From contig JAFUYJ010000031.1 of assembly GCA_017470645.1 (NCBI GenBank), forward strand, positions 1 through 64,000: a DNA stretch of 64,000 nucleotides, written 5' to 3'. Made by a program: the position numbers and the translations under genes. This document shows, piece after piece, positions 1 to 8,262 of the stretch (the stretch's first letter is position 1; every line of letters begins with the position of its first letter). The DNA comes from Clostridia bacterium. GTDB lineage: Bacteria; Bacillota; Clostridia; TANB77; CAG-508. The notes beneath the pieces were generated by a model. The model worked only from the letters and a program-made list of their open reading frames with translations. It was not told where the DNA came from and searched no databases.

Positions 1-2
1 AC

Positions 3-380
3 AATGAGTGGAAAAACTTAGTATTAGAGAGGTTTAATAGAATTAAAATAACACAAGAAAATAATGTTGATAATGAAACAATTGATGCAGGAAAAATTAT
101 AAAAGTAAAATGTTCTGTTAAATTGCCGAATATAAATCCAGACAATGTTCAAGTTGAGGTTTACTATGGACAAATAGAGGATAATGGCATTGTTAGTAAT
201 GTATCAATCATACCAATGAAATTAAAAGAAACAAATGAAGAAGAAAAAACATTCGTGTACGAGGCACAGGTTGAATTAACAACTGGAGGAGATTATGGAT
301 ATACATTTAGAGTAATGCCTAAGCATGAAATGTTATTAGATGCAGAAAATTTGGATTTGGTAAAGTGGATAGAAAAATAA
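3..380 (+). CDS. Alpha-glucan (glycogen/maltodextrin) phosphorylase, C-terminal end, 5'-truncated by window edge
   Basis: The frame is open from base 3 to a TAA at 378-380, so this is the end of a gene that starts outside the window; an internal TTG at 123 is not a real start. The last residues carry a Y-T-F-R-V-M-P-K-H motif followed by a short acidic segment and a W-I-E-K end, which fits the C-terminus of GT35 alpha-glucan phosphorylases (Y-T-F-R-V-x-P-x-H). Those enzymes release glucose 1-phosphate from storage glucan. No catalytic residue or pyridoxal-phosphate lysine lies in the visible part, so the assignment rests on this tail only. A hairpin terminator follows, which separates it from pyk. 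Confidence 0.65.
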   Translation, partial: NEWKNLVLERFNRIKITQENNVDNETIDAGKIIKVKCSVKLPNINPDNVQVEVYYGQIEDNGIVSNVSIIPMKLKETNEEEKTFVYEAQVELTTGGDYGYTFRVMPKHEMLLDAENLDLVKWIEK

Positions 381-397
381 AATAAAAGAATAGGAAG

Positions 398-447
398 AAG
401 GAAGATTGAAATTTTCGAAAATACGAATGTTTTGATCTTCCTTTTTC
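398..447 (+). terminator. Rho-independent terminator after phosphorylase gene
   Basis: Arms AGGAAGAT (399-406) and ATCTTCCT (435-442) are followed by a run of T. It closes the phosphorylase transcript ahead of the pyk promoter. Confidence 0.8.
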
Positions 448-479
448 ATTTCTTTTTGTAAAAAAATGTCGAAAAATCC

Positions 480-508
480 TTGTAAATATTGCTAGTCAGT
501 GATATAAT
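480..508 (+). promoter_or_regulatory. SigA-type promoter of pyk
   Basis: TTGTAA at 480-485 and TATAAT at 503-508 are 17 bases apart, about 75 bases before the pyk start codon. Confidence 0.7.
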
Positions 509-582
509 ATTTAGCGTTGATTAAAAGTATATGTGACGAATATTTCAGCTTACATATATAATAGTAATGGGAGGAATTAAAA

Positions 583-2019
583 ATGAAAAGAACAAAAATT
601 GTATGTACTATAGGTCCAGCTACAGGTGATAAAGAAACGTTAAAGAAAATGATGCTAGCAGGAATGAACGTAGGAAGATTCAATTTTTCACATGGTTCTT
701 TTGCTGATATAGAAAAATTTTTCATACCTTTTGTTGAAGCAAGAAAAGAACTAGGATTACCAATTGCAACATTATTAGACACACAAGGTCCAGAAATTAG
801 AACTGGAAAGTTAGTAGAAAATCCAGTAGAATTAAAGGCAAATGATGAATTTACATTAGTAAATGATGATATTGAAGGAGACAATACTAAGACTAGTGTT
901 TCATACAAAGAGTTATATAAAGATGTAAAAATAGGAACTACTATCTTAATTGATGATGGAAAAATAGAATTAGAAGTTACTAGAATAGATAATAAAGATG
1001 TAGTTTGTAAAGTTATGAATGGTGGAAAATTAGGAAACAGAAAGAGTATTAACATTCCGGGAACACACATTAATTTACCAGCATTGAAAGAAAAAGATAT
1101 AAATGACTTAATATCAGGATGCGAAAATGACTTTGATTATATTGCAGCATCTTTCATTAGAAGTAAAGAAGATGTTTTAGCAATACGTAAAGTTTTAGAC
1201 GAGCATGGAGGAAATAATATAAAAATTATTTCAAAAATAGAAAGTACAGAAGGAATTGAAAACTTTGATTCAATTCTAGAAGTAACAGATGGAATAATGG
1301 TTGCTCGTGGTGATATGGGTGTTGAAATACCTATGGAACAAGTTCCAATTGTTCAAAAGGAACTAATTAAGAAATGTAATAAAGCAGGAAAACTAGTTAT
1401 AACAGCAACACAAATGTTAGAATCAATGACTGAAAATCCAAGACCTACAAGAGCTGAAGTATCAGATGTTGCAAACGCAGTATTTGACGTAACAGGAGCT
1501 ATAATGCTTTCAGGGGAAACAGCTATGGGAAAATATCCAGTTGAATGTGTTGAAGCAATGTCTAAAATTGCACAAGCTGCTGAGAGTGATATTAATTACG
1601 AAAAACGTTTAGGATTAAGAGAGACAGATGCAGAATATGATAACTATGAATTTTATCTAGATAGATCAGTTTGTGTAACTGCAAGAAAATTAGATGCGAA
1701 AGGAATTTTTGCATATACAGAAGCGGGAGATACTCCAAAAACTTTAGCAGGATTTATGCCAAGTTGTCCAATTTTTGCTGTAACACAAAATGAAAAAACA
1801 TTTAGACAATTAGCATTAGCTAACAATGTTATGCCAATTTTAGTTAAAGATGGATGCAAAACAATTAAAGAAGTTGTTGCAAAAGGTGTTGAAATAGCAA
1901 AAGCTAACAATTATATCAAATCAGGAGACGTAGTTGCAATTGCTGGAGGAGGAACTGTTTTAGATGGTTTTGAATCTAGTGATATGAATAGAAGTATGGG
2001 TGGAGTTGTTAGAGTTTAA
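583..2019 (+). CDS. pyk: Pyruvate kinase
   Basis: Catalyses the last step of glycolysis, phosphoenolpyruvate plus ADP to pyruvate plus ATP. The 478-residue protein opens with the family signature R-T-K-I-V-C-T-I-G-P-A, followed by N-F-S-H-G and D-T-Q-G-P-E-I-R-T. The active-site stretch is I-S-K-I-E (Lys in the catalytic pocket), with M-V-A-R-G-D-M-G-V-E and T-A-T-Q-M-L-E-S-M downstream. The C-terminal allosteric domain ends G-G-G-T-V-L-D-G. Length equals the short form without the extra PEP-utilising domain found in Bacillus. A GGGAGG ribosome site precedes the ATG. It has its own promoter and terminator, so it is monocistronic. Confidence 0.97.
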   Translation: MKRTKIVCTIGPATGDKETLKKMMLAGMNVGRFNFSHGSFADIEKFFIPFVEARKELGLPIATLLDTQGPEIRTGKLVENPVELKANDEFTLVNDDIEGDNTKTSVSYKELYKDVKIGTTILIDDGKIELEVTRIDNKDVVCKVMNGGKLGNRKSINIPGTHINLPALKEKDINDLISGCENDFDYIAASFIRSKEDVLAIRKVLDEHGGNNIKIISKIESTEGIENFDSILEVTDGIMVARGDMGVEIPMEQVPIVQKELIKKCNKAGKLVITATQMLESMTENPRPTRAEVSDVANAVFDVTGAIMLSGETAMGKYPVECVEAMSKIAQAAESDINYEKRLGLRETDAEYDNYEFYLDRSVCVTARKLDAKGIFAYTEAGDTPKTLAGFMPSCPIFAVTQNEKTFRQLALANNVMPILVKDGCKTIKEVVAKGVEIAKANNYIKSGDVVAIAGGGTVLDGFESSDMNRSMGGVVRV

Positions 2020-2031
2020 TAATTAATTTAG

Positions 2032-2069
2032 AAACAAGGAATGTGTAAATAATTCCTTGTTTTTTTTGT
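2032..2069 (+). terminator. Terminator of pyk
   Basis: AACAAGGAAT (2033-2042) pairs with ATTCCTTGTT (2052-2061) and is followed by eight T. Confidence 0.85.
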
Positions 2070-2114
2070 AAAAGAAGAGGCTTATATTTAATAAATGTAA
2101 AAAGAGTTCTTAAT

Positions 2115-2143
2115 TTGATAAATTATGTAAAATATGGTATAAT
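2115..2143 (+). promoter_or_regulatory. Promoter of the LysM/VanW lipoprotein gene
   Basis: TTGATA (2115-2120), 17-base spacer, TATAAT (2138-2143). The spacer contains ATTATGTAAAATATGG, almost identical to the spacer at 12118-12134 and similar to those of three other atypical genes in the window. Confidence 0.75.
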
Positions 2144-2165
2144 TAATTGATGGGATTTTCATAAT

Positions 2166-2190
2166 TCGAACGGAACAATGAATCGTTCGA
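2166..2190 (+). repeat. Inverted repeat in the 5' untranslated region
   Basis: TCGAACG (2166-2172) and CGTTCGA (2184-2190) form a perfect 7-bp stem downstream of the promoter at 2115 and 36 bases before the start codon. It could be an operator or an mRNA hairpin. Confidence 0.45.
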
Positions 2191-2226
2191 GAGAAAAAAT
2201 TAATAAGTTCAAAGGAGGACATTTTT

Positions 2227-3336
2227 ATGAAACACATCAATTTATTAATTAGCGGCGTAGCAATCGGTATAATGGCACTGACTTCATGCTCATCAAACCC
2301 AAATCGGAATGATGGAAGTACAAACTTAGTTGCACATCAGATAAGTGTTGCAGAAGAGACTAAGCCAGAGTATACACCTAAAACCGAACCTACCACTGAG
2401 GAACCTGTTGGTTTCTATGCTGCAAAGCTTGAAACTACAGTTTGTGCTGCAGAAGTTACGACAGTAACAGCAGCGGAAGCTGTAACTGTAACAACGGTTG
2501 CAAATTCAAATATGGTGGCTACACCTATGAATGAAAGCAATCAGGAAAACGGCCAAGTATGGGAATGGGACAACCAGGAGACATACAGCCAGAATTCAGA
2601 GTGGAGCAATTCACAGTGGAGTAACCAGGACACTGCTAGTACATCTGAGTATTCAGAGTATTACTATGTTCAGCCTGGCGATTCATGGTCAAGTATTGCG
2701 GATTACCTCTGGTGTTATCCGGAAGACCTGGCAGCTGCGAATTATATGAGTTTGGATGACATTATTTGCCCTGGGGACAAGTTAATAATTCCAACTTCAA
2801 ATTCTTCATATAGTAGTAATGCTCAGCAGAGTAATTATTACACAAACTATGAGGAACCGTACACAAGCAATTCTGGTAATGCCAGTGGAACTTGTTTATC
2901 AAGTGTCACACTGTATCCTACGTCTTCTGGAGCATCCTGGCATAACATTGAGCTTTCACTGAGTGAACTCAACGGTATGACAATGTATGCTGGTGATTAT
3001 TTCAGTTGGAATAATTACATTGGCTGGAAAACAGTATCAGGGGATTATGGCTACTGGGAGTCTACAGTTTATGTAGGTGACCAGGTTGGTACGGCATATG
3101 GTGGAGGAGTTTGCTGCACATCTACAGCTTTATTCCAGGCAGCACGTGCTGCAGGAATGGAAGTGTATGAACGGCATGACCATTCATTACCGGTGGCGTA
3201 TGCTACTCCCGGAAATGAGGCTTCTGTATCCTATGGATGCTGGGACCTTCAGTTCTCAAATACCACTGGGTATGATGTTGTATTCTATACATCATGCTAC
3301 CCAGGCTGCGTAACAATTGAATGTTATGTAGCATGA
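2227..3336 (+). CDS. Lipoprotein with LysM and VanW-like domains
   Basis: The 369-residue protein has a lipoprotein signal peptide with lipobox L-T-S-C (Cys21). A Ser/Thr- and Glu-rich linker runs to about residue 140. One LysM peptidoglycan-binding domain follows (about 145-190, starting Y-V-Q-P-G-D-S-W and ending G-D-K-L-I-I-P). The C-terminal domain (about 218-369) is VanW-like, with L-N-G-M, G-D-Y-F-S-W-N, G-G-G-V-C-C-T-S-T and a late H-S-L-P-V motif. VanW domains occur in vancomycin-resistance clusters and many Gram-positive wall proteins, but their reaction is unsettled. An AAAGGAGG site precedes ATG 2227. Codon use is clearly more G/C-rich than pyk, and the style matches the LysM lipoprotein at 4904-6844, suggesting transfer from one donor. 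Confidence 0.85.
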   Translation: MKHINLLISGVAIGIMALTSCSSNPNRNDGSTNLVAHQISVAEETKPEYTPKTEPTTEEPVGFYAAKLETTVCAAEVTTVTAAEAVTVTTVANSNMVATPMNESNQENGQVWEWDNQETYSQNSEWSNSQWSNQDTASTSEYSEYYYVQPGDSWSSIADYLWCYPEDLAAANYMSLDDIICPGDKLIIPTSNSSYSSNAQQSNYYTNYEEPYTSNSGNASGTCLSSVTLYPTSSGASWHNIELSLSELNGMTMYAGDYFSWNNYIGWKTVSGDYGYWESTVYVGDQVGTAYGGGVCCTSTALFQAARAAGMEVYERHDHSLPVAYATPGNEASVSYGCWDLQFSNTTGYDVVFYTSCYPGCVTIECYVA

Positions 3337-3342
3337 GAACTA

Positions 3343-3376
3343 AAAAAAGAGTCTGGTGTTACCAGACTCTTTTTTG
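3343..3376. terminator. Bidirectional terminator
   Basis: AGAGTCTGGT (3349-3358) pairs with ACCAGACTCT (3361-3370), with A-run before and T-run after. It can end both the VanW-like gene and the cotJ operon arriving from the right. Confidence 0.9.
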
Positions 3377-3406
3377 TAATTAAAATACATTGGATTTTAT
3401 ATAAAT

Positions 3407-4072
3407 TTATCTAGCACAACCGCAATCATTATCCATTTCGCCTAAAACTTCGCTTTTCATGCATCCGGCAGCACTATTCATACAAGATTTACTAGCAGTA
3501 TAAAATTTCTTTTGAGCTAATTTATCTTGAATACCACGTAAAGCTTCACCAAATCTTTGGAAGTGAACAACTTCTCTTTCGCGAAGGAAACGAAGTGGGT
3601 CTATTACATCTGGATCATCTTTACATAGGTCGATTAATTTTTCATAAGTTGCTCTAGCTTTTTGCTCAGCAGCTAAATCTTCTTGTAAATCAGCAATTGG
3701 ATCACCTTTTACAGCTAAAACTGAGGCTGTGAATGGATATCCAGCTGCAGCTTGAGGGTAGACACCCCAACCATGGTCAGTATAATAATCACCAAGTCCT
3801 GCTTTTTTCAATTCCTCTGGACATACACCATCAGTTAATTGATGAACTATAGTTCCAACCATTTCCAAGTGAGCCAATTCCTCAGTACCAATATCATTTA
3901 AAATAGCCTTTGCTCTTTCATCAGGCATACCAAATCTTTGAGAAAGATATCGAAGTGAAGCAGCAAGCTCTCCATCTGGACCACCATATTGACTGATGAT
4001 AAACTTAGCTAATTGAGGATTTTTACATTTAATTTTAATAGGATATTCTAAAACTTTATTATAAGTCCACAT
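3407..4072 (-). CDS. cotJC: Spore coat protein CotJC, manganese-catalase family
   Basis: The 221-residue protein matches CotJC: it opens M-W-T-Y-N-K-V-L-E-Y-P and contains G-P-D-G-E-L-A-A-S-L-R-Y-L-S-Q-R, E-E-L-A-H-L-E-M-V and a later R-E-R-E-V-V-H-F-Q-R-F-G helix. The spaced Glu and E-x-x-H residues would form the dinuclear Mn site of Mn-catalases. CotJC is an outer spore component in Bacillus and Clostridia. It is the last gene of cotJABC, one base after cotJB. The extreme C-terminus is Cys-rich. Confidence 0.93.
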   Translation of the reverse strand: MWTYNKVLEYPIKIKCKNPQLAKFIISQYGGPDGELAASLRYLSQRFGMPDERAKAILNDIGTEELAHLEMVGTIVHQLTDGVCPEELKKAGLGDYYTDHGWGVYPQAAAGYPFTASVLAVKGDPIADLQEDLAAEQKARATYEKLIDLCKDDPDVIDPLRFLREREVVHFQRFGEALRGIQDKLAQKKFYTASKSCMNSAAGCMKSEVLGEMDNDCGCAR

Positions 4073-4073
4073 A

Positions 4074-4433
4074 TTATTTGCACTCTCCTTCCCAAGGCCA
4101 AGGACCTTCTAGCCATCTCCATTTTTTACATGGATACATTATAGATAATGGTCCATAAACCTTCTGATATTGATCTTCTAGAGCTTTAAATCTTTTAGCA
4201 TATTCTCTATGCAAACAAAGAGCTTTTTCATCATCTGGGTGAGTGTCTAAATATAATCCTAATTCGATAATAGCAAATCTATAACATTTTAGTTGTTCTT
4301 TTAATTCCTCCATAGTTGCTTCGTTTGCATTATTATTTGGCATATTATTTAATTCAAATTCATATTTACACGTACATGCACAATCTCTTTGATTAGGGCA
4401 CATACCGCAGTCACATTTTTCATTACAATCCAT
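4074..4433 (-). CDS. cotJB: Spore coat protein CotJB
   Basis: The 119-residue protein has a CotJB domain in its C-terminal two-thirds (Y-R-F-A-I-I-E-L-G-L-Y-L-D-T-H-P-D-D, then Y-G-P-L-S and a W-x-W-L-E-G-P-W-P-W-E end). The first 25 residues are an added Cys-rich segment (seven Cys), longer than in Bacillus CotJB and perhaps used for metal binding or coat cross-linking. Its ATG shares one base with the cotJA stop (TAATG), so the two are probably translationally coupled. Confidence 0.92.
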   Translation of the reverse strand: MDCNEKCDCGMCPNQRDCACTCKYEFELNNMPNNNANEATMEELKEQLKCYRFAIIELGLYLDTHPDDEKALCLHREYAKRFKALEDQYQKVYGPLSIMYPCKKWRWLEGPWPWEGECK

Positions 4434-4795
4434 TATCTATTGCACCCCTTTCCAATTTTATTCGTAGCCTTTATAAATTCTATTTCTTCAATACTTTGAC
4501 ATGGAACATAAGGACTAACAAGTTCAGGGAAGATAGTTCCCATTTTTAGTCCTACACAAGGTTTAAATGTTTCATCCATATATTGATAAGGAACATAGCT
4601 TTGGGCCAAAGTTGCGTTTTCTGGAAATACCGGCATACCTTCATTAAAACCACAACTGCATGAATATTCGTCATTGTCAAATGCTGATAAAGTGTCAACG
4701 TTATCGCAAACGTCTTCTAATATGTCTGAAATGTCTTCAGTGTTCATATTAGGGCATTTGTTGCAATGACAATGTTTATGATTTCTTCTATACAT
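4433..4795 (-). CDS. cotJA: Spore coat-associated protein CotJA
   Basis: The 120-residue protein is placed at ATG 4795 because AGGAGG (complement of 4802-4807) lies just upstream; a longer frame starting at 4870 lacks a ribosome site. The second half is CotJA-like (L-A-Q-S-Y-V-P-Y-Q, then F-P-E-L-V-S-P-Y). The first half is a His/Cys-rich extension (C-H-C-N-K-C-P) absent from short CotJA proteins, in keeping with the Cys-rich start of CotJB here. First gene of the coat operon. No convincing sigma-E or sigma-K promoter could be fixed upstream. Confidence 0.85.
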   Translation of the reverse strand: MYRRNHKHCHCNKCPNMNTEDISDILEDVCDNVDTLSAFDNDEYSCSCGFNEGMPVFPENATLAQSYVPYQYMDETFKPCVGLKMGTIFPELVSPYVPCQSIEEIEFIKATNKIGKGCNR

Positions 4796-4855
4796 ACATT
4801 TTCCTCCTTTTTTGTATTGTATAGTACATAATATGATAGATTTCAACAAATTGTT

Positions 4856-4893
4856 AACAAAAAAGAACACGGAGCCTTATTAAAGCTCCGTGT
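4856..4893 (-). terminator. Terminator of the LysM/beta-lactamase-like gene
   Basis: On the minus strand ACACGGAGC pairs with GCTCCGTGT (4867-4875 and 4885-4893) and is followed by a T-rich run. Confidence 0.85.
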
Positions 4894-4903
4894 CTTTTAA
4901 ACT

Positions 4904-6844
4904 TTAACCCATGAAGATCTCAGCCTCGCGACCGAGAACATTTACTATATCCGTATGGGCAGTACCTGTGTAATAGTCCTGTGAAAGAACAATTACAAGG
5001 TAGCGGTTGTCGATTATTGCACAGTCGCACGCGGCCGTGTAATCTGAACCACTGCACCATCCAGACTTGTGCATGTAGCTATGTGAATTAGCCATACCCT
5101 GCACCAAGTAACAGTAATTGGTACCGGTGAGCATCTGCTGCAGTGTATAAGAATAATAGCTACCACTATTTATATAATTATAGATAGCAAGCCATTCGTT
5201 TCTTCGTTGCTCTACAGAAACGGTACCGTACTGTAAGCCATAAAGCTGCTGACCTCCGATATTATTCAGGAAAGCCTGATACCCGTCGAGTGAAAACCGC
5301 GACAAAAGAATGTTGTATGCGGTATTGTCAGACAGATTAAGCAGCTGTGTAAGCAGATAAGAAATAGTGTATTCTGAACCGAATTCGCTATTCTTAATTA
5401 TGCCACTACCATCGTTCCGCATACCTTCCTGGTATGTGAGGTATTCGTTCCAAATATCAATGCCCTCAGCCTCACAAGTACTAAGCACGTAATAGGCATA
5501 AGCAGCCTTAACTGTGCATGCACCTGAGATGGGGGAGTAGGTATTATACTCAAAAAGTGGAGTTCCATCTAATGAGTAGATGCCCATGCCGATATTTGTT
5601 CCAACGTATTCGGCTTCGAAGTTTTTGATAGTACTTAGAATATCATTTGAATAATATTCATAAGATACATCAGTACAATCAGTTGCATCGATACTTGTGC
5701 TTGATTCTTCTACCTGTGAGTAATCAGTAGAAACTGAATTTGTTTCATCGGACTCTTCGGTAGTAGAAGTGATAGCAGTGAATGTGTCCTCGGTAGGAGT
5801 AACGTTGTCCGTATTGGAGTAATATTCCTCACTCTCTTCTGCATAGAGCTGATCAGAGTTAACTACATCTGTAGAACTTGGAATAGTTAATAAGTCTCCA
5901 GGACAAATGGTACCGTAAATAGACATTCCATTTGCTGCTGCAAGCTGCTCAGCAGTGATGCCAAACTGCTCAGCAATGCTGTAAAAACTGTCTCCGCTAA
6001 CCACAATGTAGTAGTTATTAACCGAAACTTCAGTTTCAGTTGCTTCTGTACATGTGGGTTCCGTATCCTGAAGAATTTCATCAATGATTGAATTACTTTC
6101 AGGAATAATCAGTTTCTGTCCTGCAATGATGATTGTTTCGATGTCAATGTTATTTGCATAGGCAAGCTCATATATTGTTATTCCATGAGCTTCTGCAATA
6201 TTCCAAAGACAATCGTTTTCCTGTACCAGATAAACGTTGCTAGGTGCTGTACATGTAGGTGGTGCATATGACTGATGTGCTTCAGCAGGTACAAAAGTCG
6301 AATCATCATGTTCAGTTGAAGCTGAGTTTGATGTTTCAAGATTTGATTTTGCTGTATCAGTAGTTGACGCGTTTGTTGTTTTTGATGCTGGAATTGCCGG
6401 GGCAGCATCCTCAACTGTTTTCTCTTTGGCTACGGGACTCGTAGTGTTTGACTGAGAAATGTTTGAGGTATGCTGCTGATCAGTTACACTCTCTTCAGTT
6501 GGTGAAACAACCTTACCATCTTTGATTTTTCTGTCTAAAGATGCCCGATATGTATTGTCGGAAGTTGTTACCGCCGAAGTTGTTGTAACTGGTACCTTGA
6601 CTGATACTGATGCGGTTGTGATTGCTGCTTTTGTTTCTGAGTGAGCCTTCGTGGCAGAACCAGGTGCAGAGGTGGTTATAACTGGTGTTTCGACCGGCTT
6701 AACTCCACTCTGAACTTGAAGCTCTGAATAGGAAGGCGTTGATTCGTCAGGTAAAGAAGATGTTGCTTCATTCTGACACGCCACAGAAACAACTGTCATT
6801 GCACTTGCCAATGTAAATATTAAGCTTTTGTGTACTGCATTCAT
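4904..6844 (-). CDS. Lipoprotein with two LysM domains and a class-A beta-lactamase-like domain (Cys at nucleophile position)
   Basis: The protein is 646 residues from ATG 6844, chosen for its GGAGG site over an upstream ATG at 6883. The lipobox ends at Cys23 (V-S-V-A-C). A long Ser/Thr linker is followed by LysM1 (about 204-249) and LysM2 (about 278-323), a second linker, then a serine-hydrolase domain (about 405-646). The S-x-x-K motif of class-A enzymes reads C443-T-V-K446; codon 5516-5518 is TGC on the coding strand. The other motifs are intact: S505-D-N and K593-S-G. It probably acts on wall peptidoglycan or binds it; a beta-lactam-hydrolysing role is not implied. G/C-rich codon use differs from neighbours. 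Monocistronic, with its own promoter and terminator. Confidence 0.85.
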   Translation of the reverse strand: MNAVHKSLIFTLASAMTVVSVACQNEATSSLPDESTPSYSELQVQSGVKPVETPVITTSAPGSATKAHSETKAAITTASVSVKVPVTTTSAVTTSDNTYRASLDRKIKDGKVVSPTEESVTDQQHTSNISQSNTTSPVAKEKTVEDAAPAIPASKTTNASTTDTAKSNLETSNSASTEHDDSTFVPAEAHQSYAPPTCTAPSNVYLVQENDCLWNIAEAHGITIYELAYANNIDIETIIIAGQKLIIPESNSIIDEILQDTEPTCTEATETEVSVNNYYIVVSGDSFYSIAEQFGITAEQLAAANGMSIYGTICPGDLLTIPSSTDVVNSDQLYAEESEEYYSNTDNVTPTEDTFTAITSTTEESDETNSVSTDYSQVEESSTSIDATDCTDVSYEYYSNDILSTIKNFEAEYVGTNIGMGIYSLDGTPLFEYNTYSPISGACTVKAAYAYYVLSTCEAEGIDIWNEYLTYQEGMRNDGSGIIKNSEFGSEYTISYLLTQLLNLSDNTAYNILLSRFSLDGYQAFLNNIGGQQLYGLQYGTVSVEQRRNEWLAIYNYINSGSYYSYTLQQMLTGTNYCYLVQGMANSHSYMHKSGWCSGSDYTAACDCAIIDNRYLVIVLSQDYYTGTAHTDIVNVLGREAEIFMG

Positions 6845-6918
6845 GGTTTTATCCTCCGTAAAAATTAAAATTTTATAAGCCAAAAATAGATTGACTTAAA
6901 TAAAAAATGCATACAAGT

Positions 6919-6947
6919 ATTATACCACATTTTATGTAAAATAGCAA
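6919..6947 (-). promoter_or_regulatory. Promoter of the LysM/beta-lactamase-like gene
   Basis: Read on the minus strand: TTGCTA, 17-base spacer containing TTTTACATAAAATGTGG, TATAAT. It belongs to the same spacer group as the promoters at 2115, 8161, 12112 and 63541. Confidence 0.75.
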
Positions 6948-7142
6948 ATATATGGATTTAGTCTTATTTTCAAAATTCACAAATTGTTCACAAAAAAGTT
7001 ATATTTTGGAAACAAAACTGAAATATAATAAGGAATGTAAAGTGGAATGCACAAAAGACTAACATATATTCACAAATTGTTAGCTGTTGTTTAGAATTTA
7101 AACAGCTAAATTAAGGAGGAGATTGTTATAGATAGTTTAAAT

Positions 7143-7868
7143 ATGAAAAAGATTTCTGGAAACAATTGTAGGGATATTGATTTTAGTGAAAAAGGAATTA
7201 CAATAAATGAATTAATACCAATTAAAATAAAAGATGAAGAATTTAGTCTACTTATGAGCATATATGAAAAAGCATCTATCCAAGTATTACAAATGCTAGG
7301 TGGAGTTCAAAAAGAGTATAATAATATTTTTAATAAAAACATTATTAATCACACTACATCAAGAATTAAAGAACCAAAAAGTATTTTAAATAAAATGAAA
7401 AAGAAAAATTTGGAATTAAATTACAAGAATTTGGTTGAAAATATTAATGACATAGCAGGTGTTAGGGTAGTGTGTCCTATGAAAGATGATATATACACTA
7501 TTGTTAAAATAATAGAAAATGTACCAAATTGGAATTTAATCTGTGAAAAAGATTATATTAAAAATCCTAAGAAAAGTGGATACTCTGGCTATCACTTGAT
7601 AGTAGAAGTACCGGTAAAAATTACAAGTGAGGGAAACGAAGATAAAGCTTATTTAAAAAATCAAATATTTGTAAAAGTAGAAATACAAATAAGAACAATG
7701 GCAATGGATTTTTGGGCAACTAATGAACATAAAATGAAATATAAGACAAGTAAAAATTTATCGTTTATAGATTCAAACAGATTGAAATTATACGCCAGAA
7801 TAATTAATGTTATAGATGATAGATTTTCAAAGATTAACAAAAAACGTGAAATAAACGAACTAATATAA
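7143..7868 (+). CDS. Small alarmone synthetase (RelA/SpoT nucleotidyltransferase domain only)
   Basis: The 241-residue protein carries the (p)ppGpp synthetase fold without hydrolase or regulatory domains, like RelQ/YjbM. Visible motifs are T-S-R-I-K-E-P-K-S-I-L-N-K-M-K, D-I-A-G-V-R-V-V-C, S-G-Y-S-G-Y-H-L-I and the catalytic-strand V-E-I-Q-I-R-T followed by W-A-T-N-E-H-K. It would transfer pyrophosphate from ATP to GDP or GTP. ATG 7143 lies 23 bases past the only good ribosome site (AAGGAGG, 7113-7119); an in-frame ATA at 7128 has better spacing, so the true start is unsettled. Length is slightly above the 210-220 typical. Confidence 0.88.
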   Translation: MKKISGNNCRDIDFSEKGITINELIPIKIKDEEFSLLMSIYEKASIQVLQMLGGVQKEYNNIFNKNIINHTTSRIKEPKSILNKMKKKNLELNYKNLVENINDIAGVRVVCPMKDDIYTIVKIIENVPNWNLICEKDYIKNPKKSGYSGYHLIVEVPVKITSEGNEDKAYLKNQIFVKVEIQIRTMAMDFWATNEHKMKYKTSKNLSFIDSNRLKLYARIINVIDDRFSKINKKREINELI

Positions 7869-7879
7869 TGTAGAAAATA

Positions 7880-7927
7880 AAAACTAGCAAGATGTACTTT
7901 AATTAAATACAATCATTGCTAGTTTTT
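7880..7927. terminator. Bidirectional terminator between convergent genes
   Basis: AAACTAGCAA (7881-7890) pairs with TTGCTAGTTT (7916-7925), with A-rich and T-rich flanks on both strands. Confidence 0.8.
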
Positions 7928-7932
7928 GTTTT

Positions 7933-8127
7933 TTACATTGTCAGTCGATTTTGGTTGTCACGCCGTGTCATTATGGCATACGTTTCCATTTCGTCTTTCA
8001 ATGCTTGGGTCAGCAGAGCAATTCGCTCATCAAGGGTTAGTGTCTGTGGGTAAGAAAGATCTACGTATCCATCATCATATAATGAAATGACAATCTCACC
8101 GATAATCTCAGGTTCTTTTTTAGACAT
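7933..8127 (-). CDS. Small hypothetical protein, 64 aa
   Basis: Start at ATG 8127 (M-S-K-K-E-P) because GGGAGGG lies six bases upstream; the in-frame ATG at 8142 has no ribosome site. The protein is acidic and soluble, with a predicted strand pair (G-E-I-V-I-S-L-Y-D-D-G-Y-V-D-L-S-Y-P) followed by a helix. I do not recognise the family. Codon use is G/C-richer than the adjoining alarmone synthetase, and it has a well-formed promoter, so it is probably a real gene. It may be a phage- or transfer-derived regulator, but nothing in the sequence proves this. Confidence 0.65.
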   Translation of the reverse strand: MSKKEPEIIGEIVISLYDDGYVDLSYPQTLTLDERIALLTQALKDEMETYAIMTRRDNQNRLTM

Positions 8128-8160
8128 AAATTTCCCTCCCAATAAAAAAGATTAACGTAA

Positions 8161-8189
8161 TTATATAATGTTTTCTACGTAAAGTCAAC
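8161..8189 (-). promoter_or_regulatory. Promoter of the 64-aa protein gene
   Basis: On the minus strand: TTGACT, 17-base spacer with TTACGTAGAAAACATTA, TATAAT. Near-consensus. Confidence 0.75.
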
Positions 8190-8262
8190 ATAACGCATAA
8201 GAATATTTTAGCTTTTTTTAGGGAAAAATAATTATAGGAAATTATTAAGAGAGTTAAGGAGA

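Noticed and set aside
492-1070. Long minus-strand open frame opposite pyk
   Set aside because: It is antisense to a highly conserved gene, has no ribosome site and low-complexity composition; a frame shadow.
4796-4860. Sigma-E or sigma-K promoter of cotJABC
   Set aside because: CATATT and TATACAAT strings are present but only six bases apart, so no reliable sporulation promoter could be defined.
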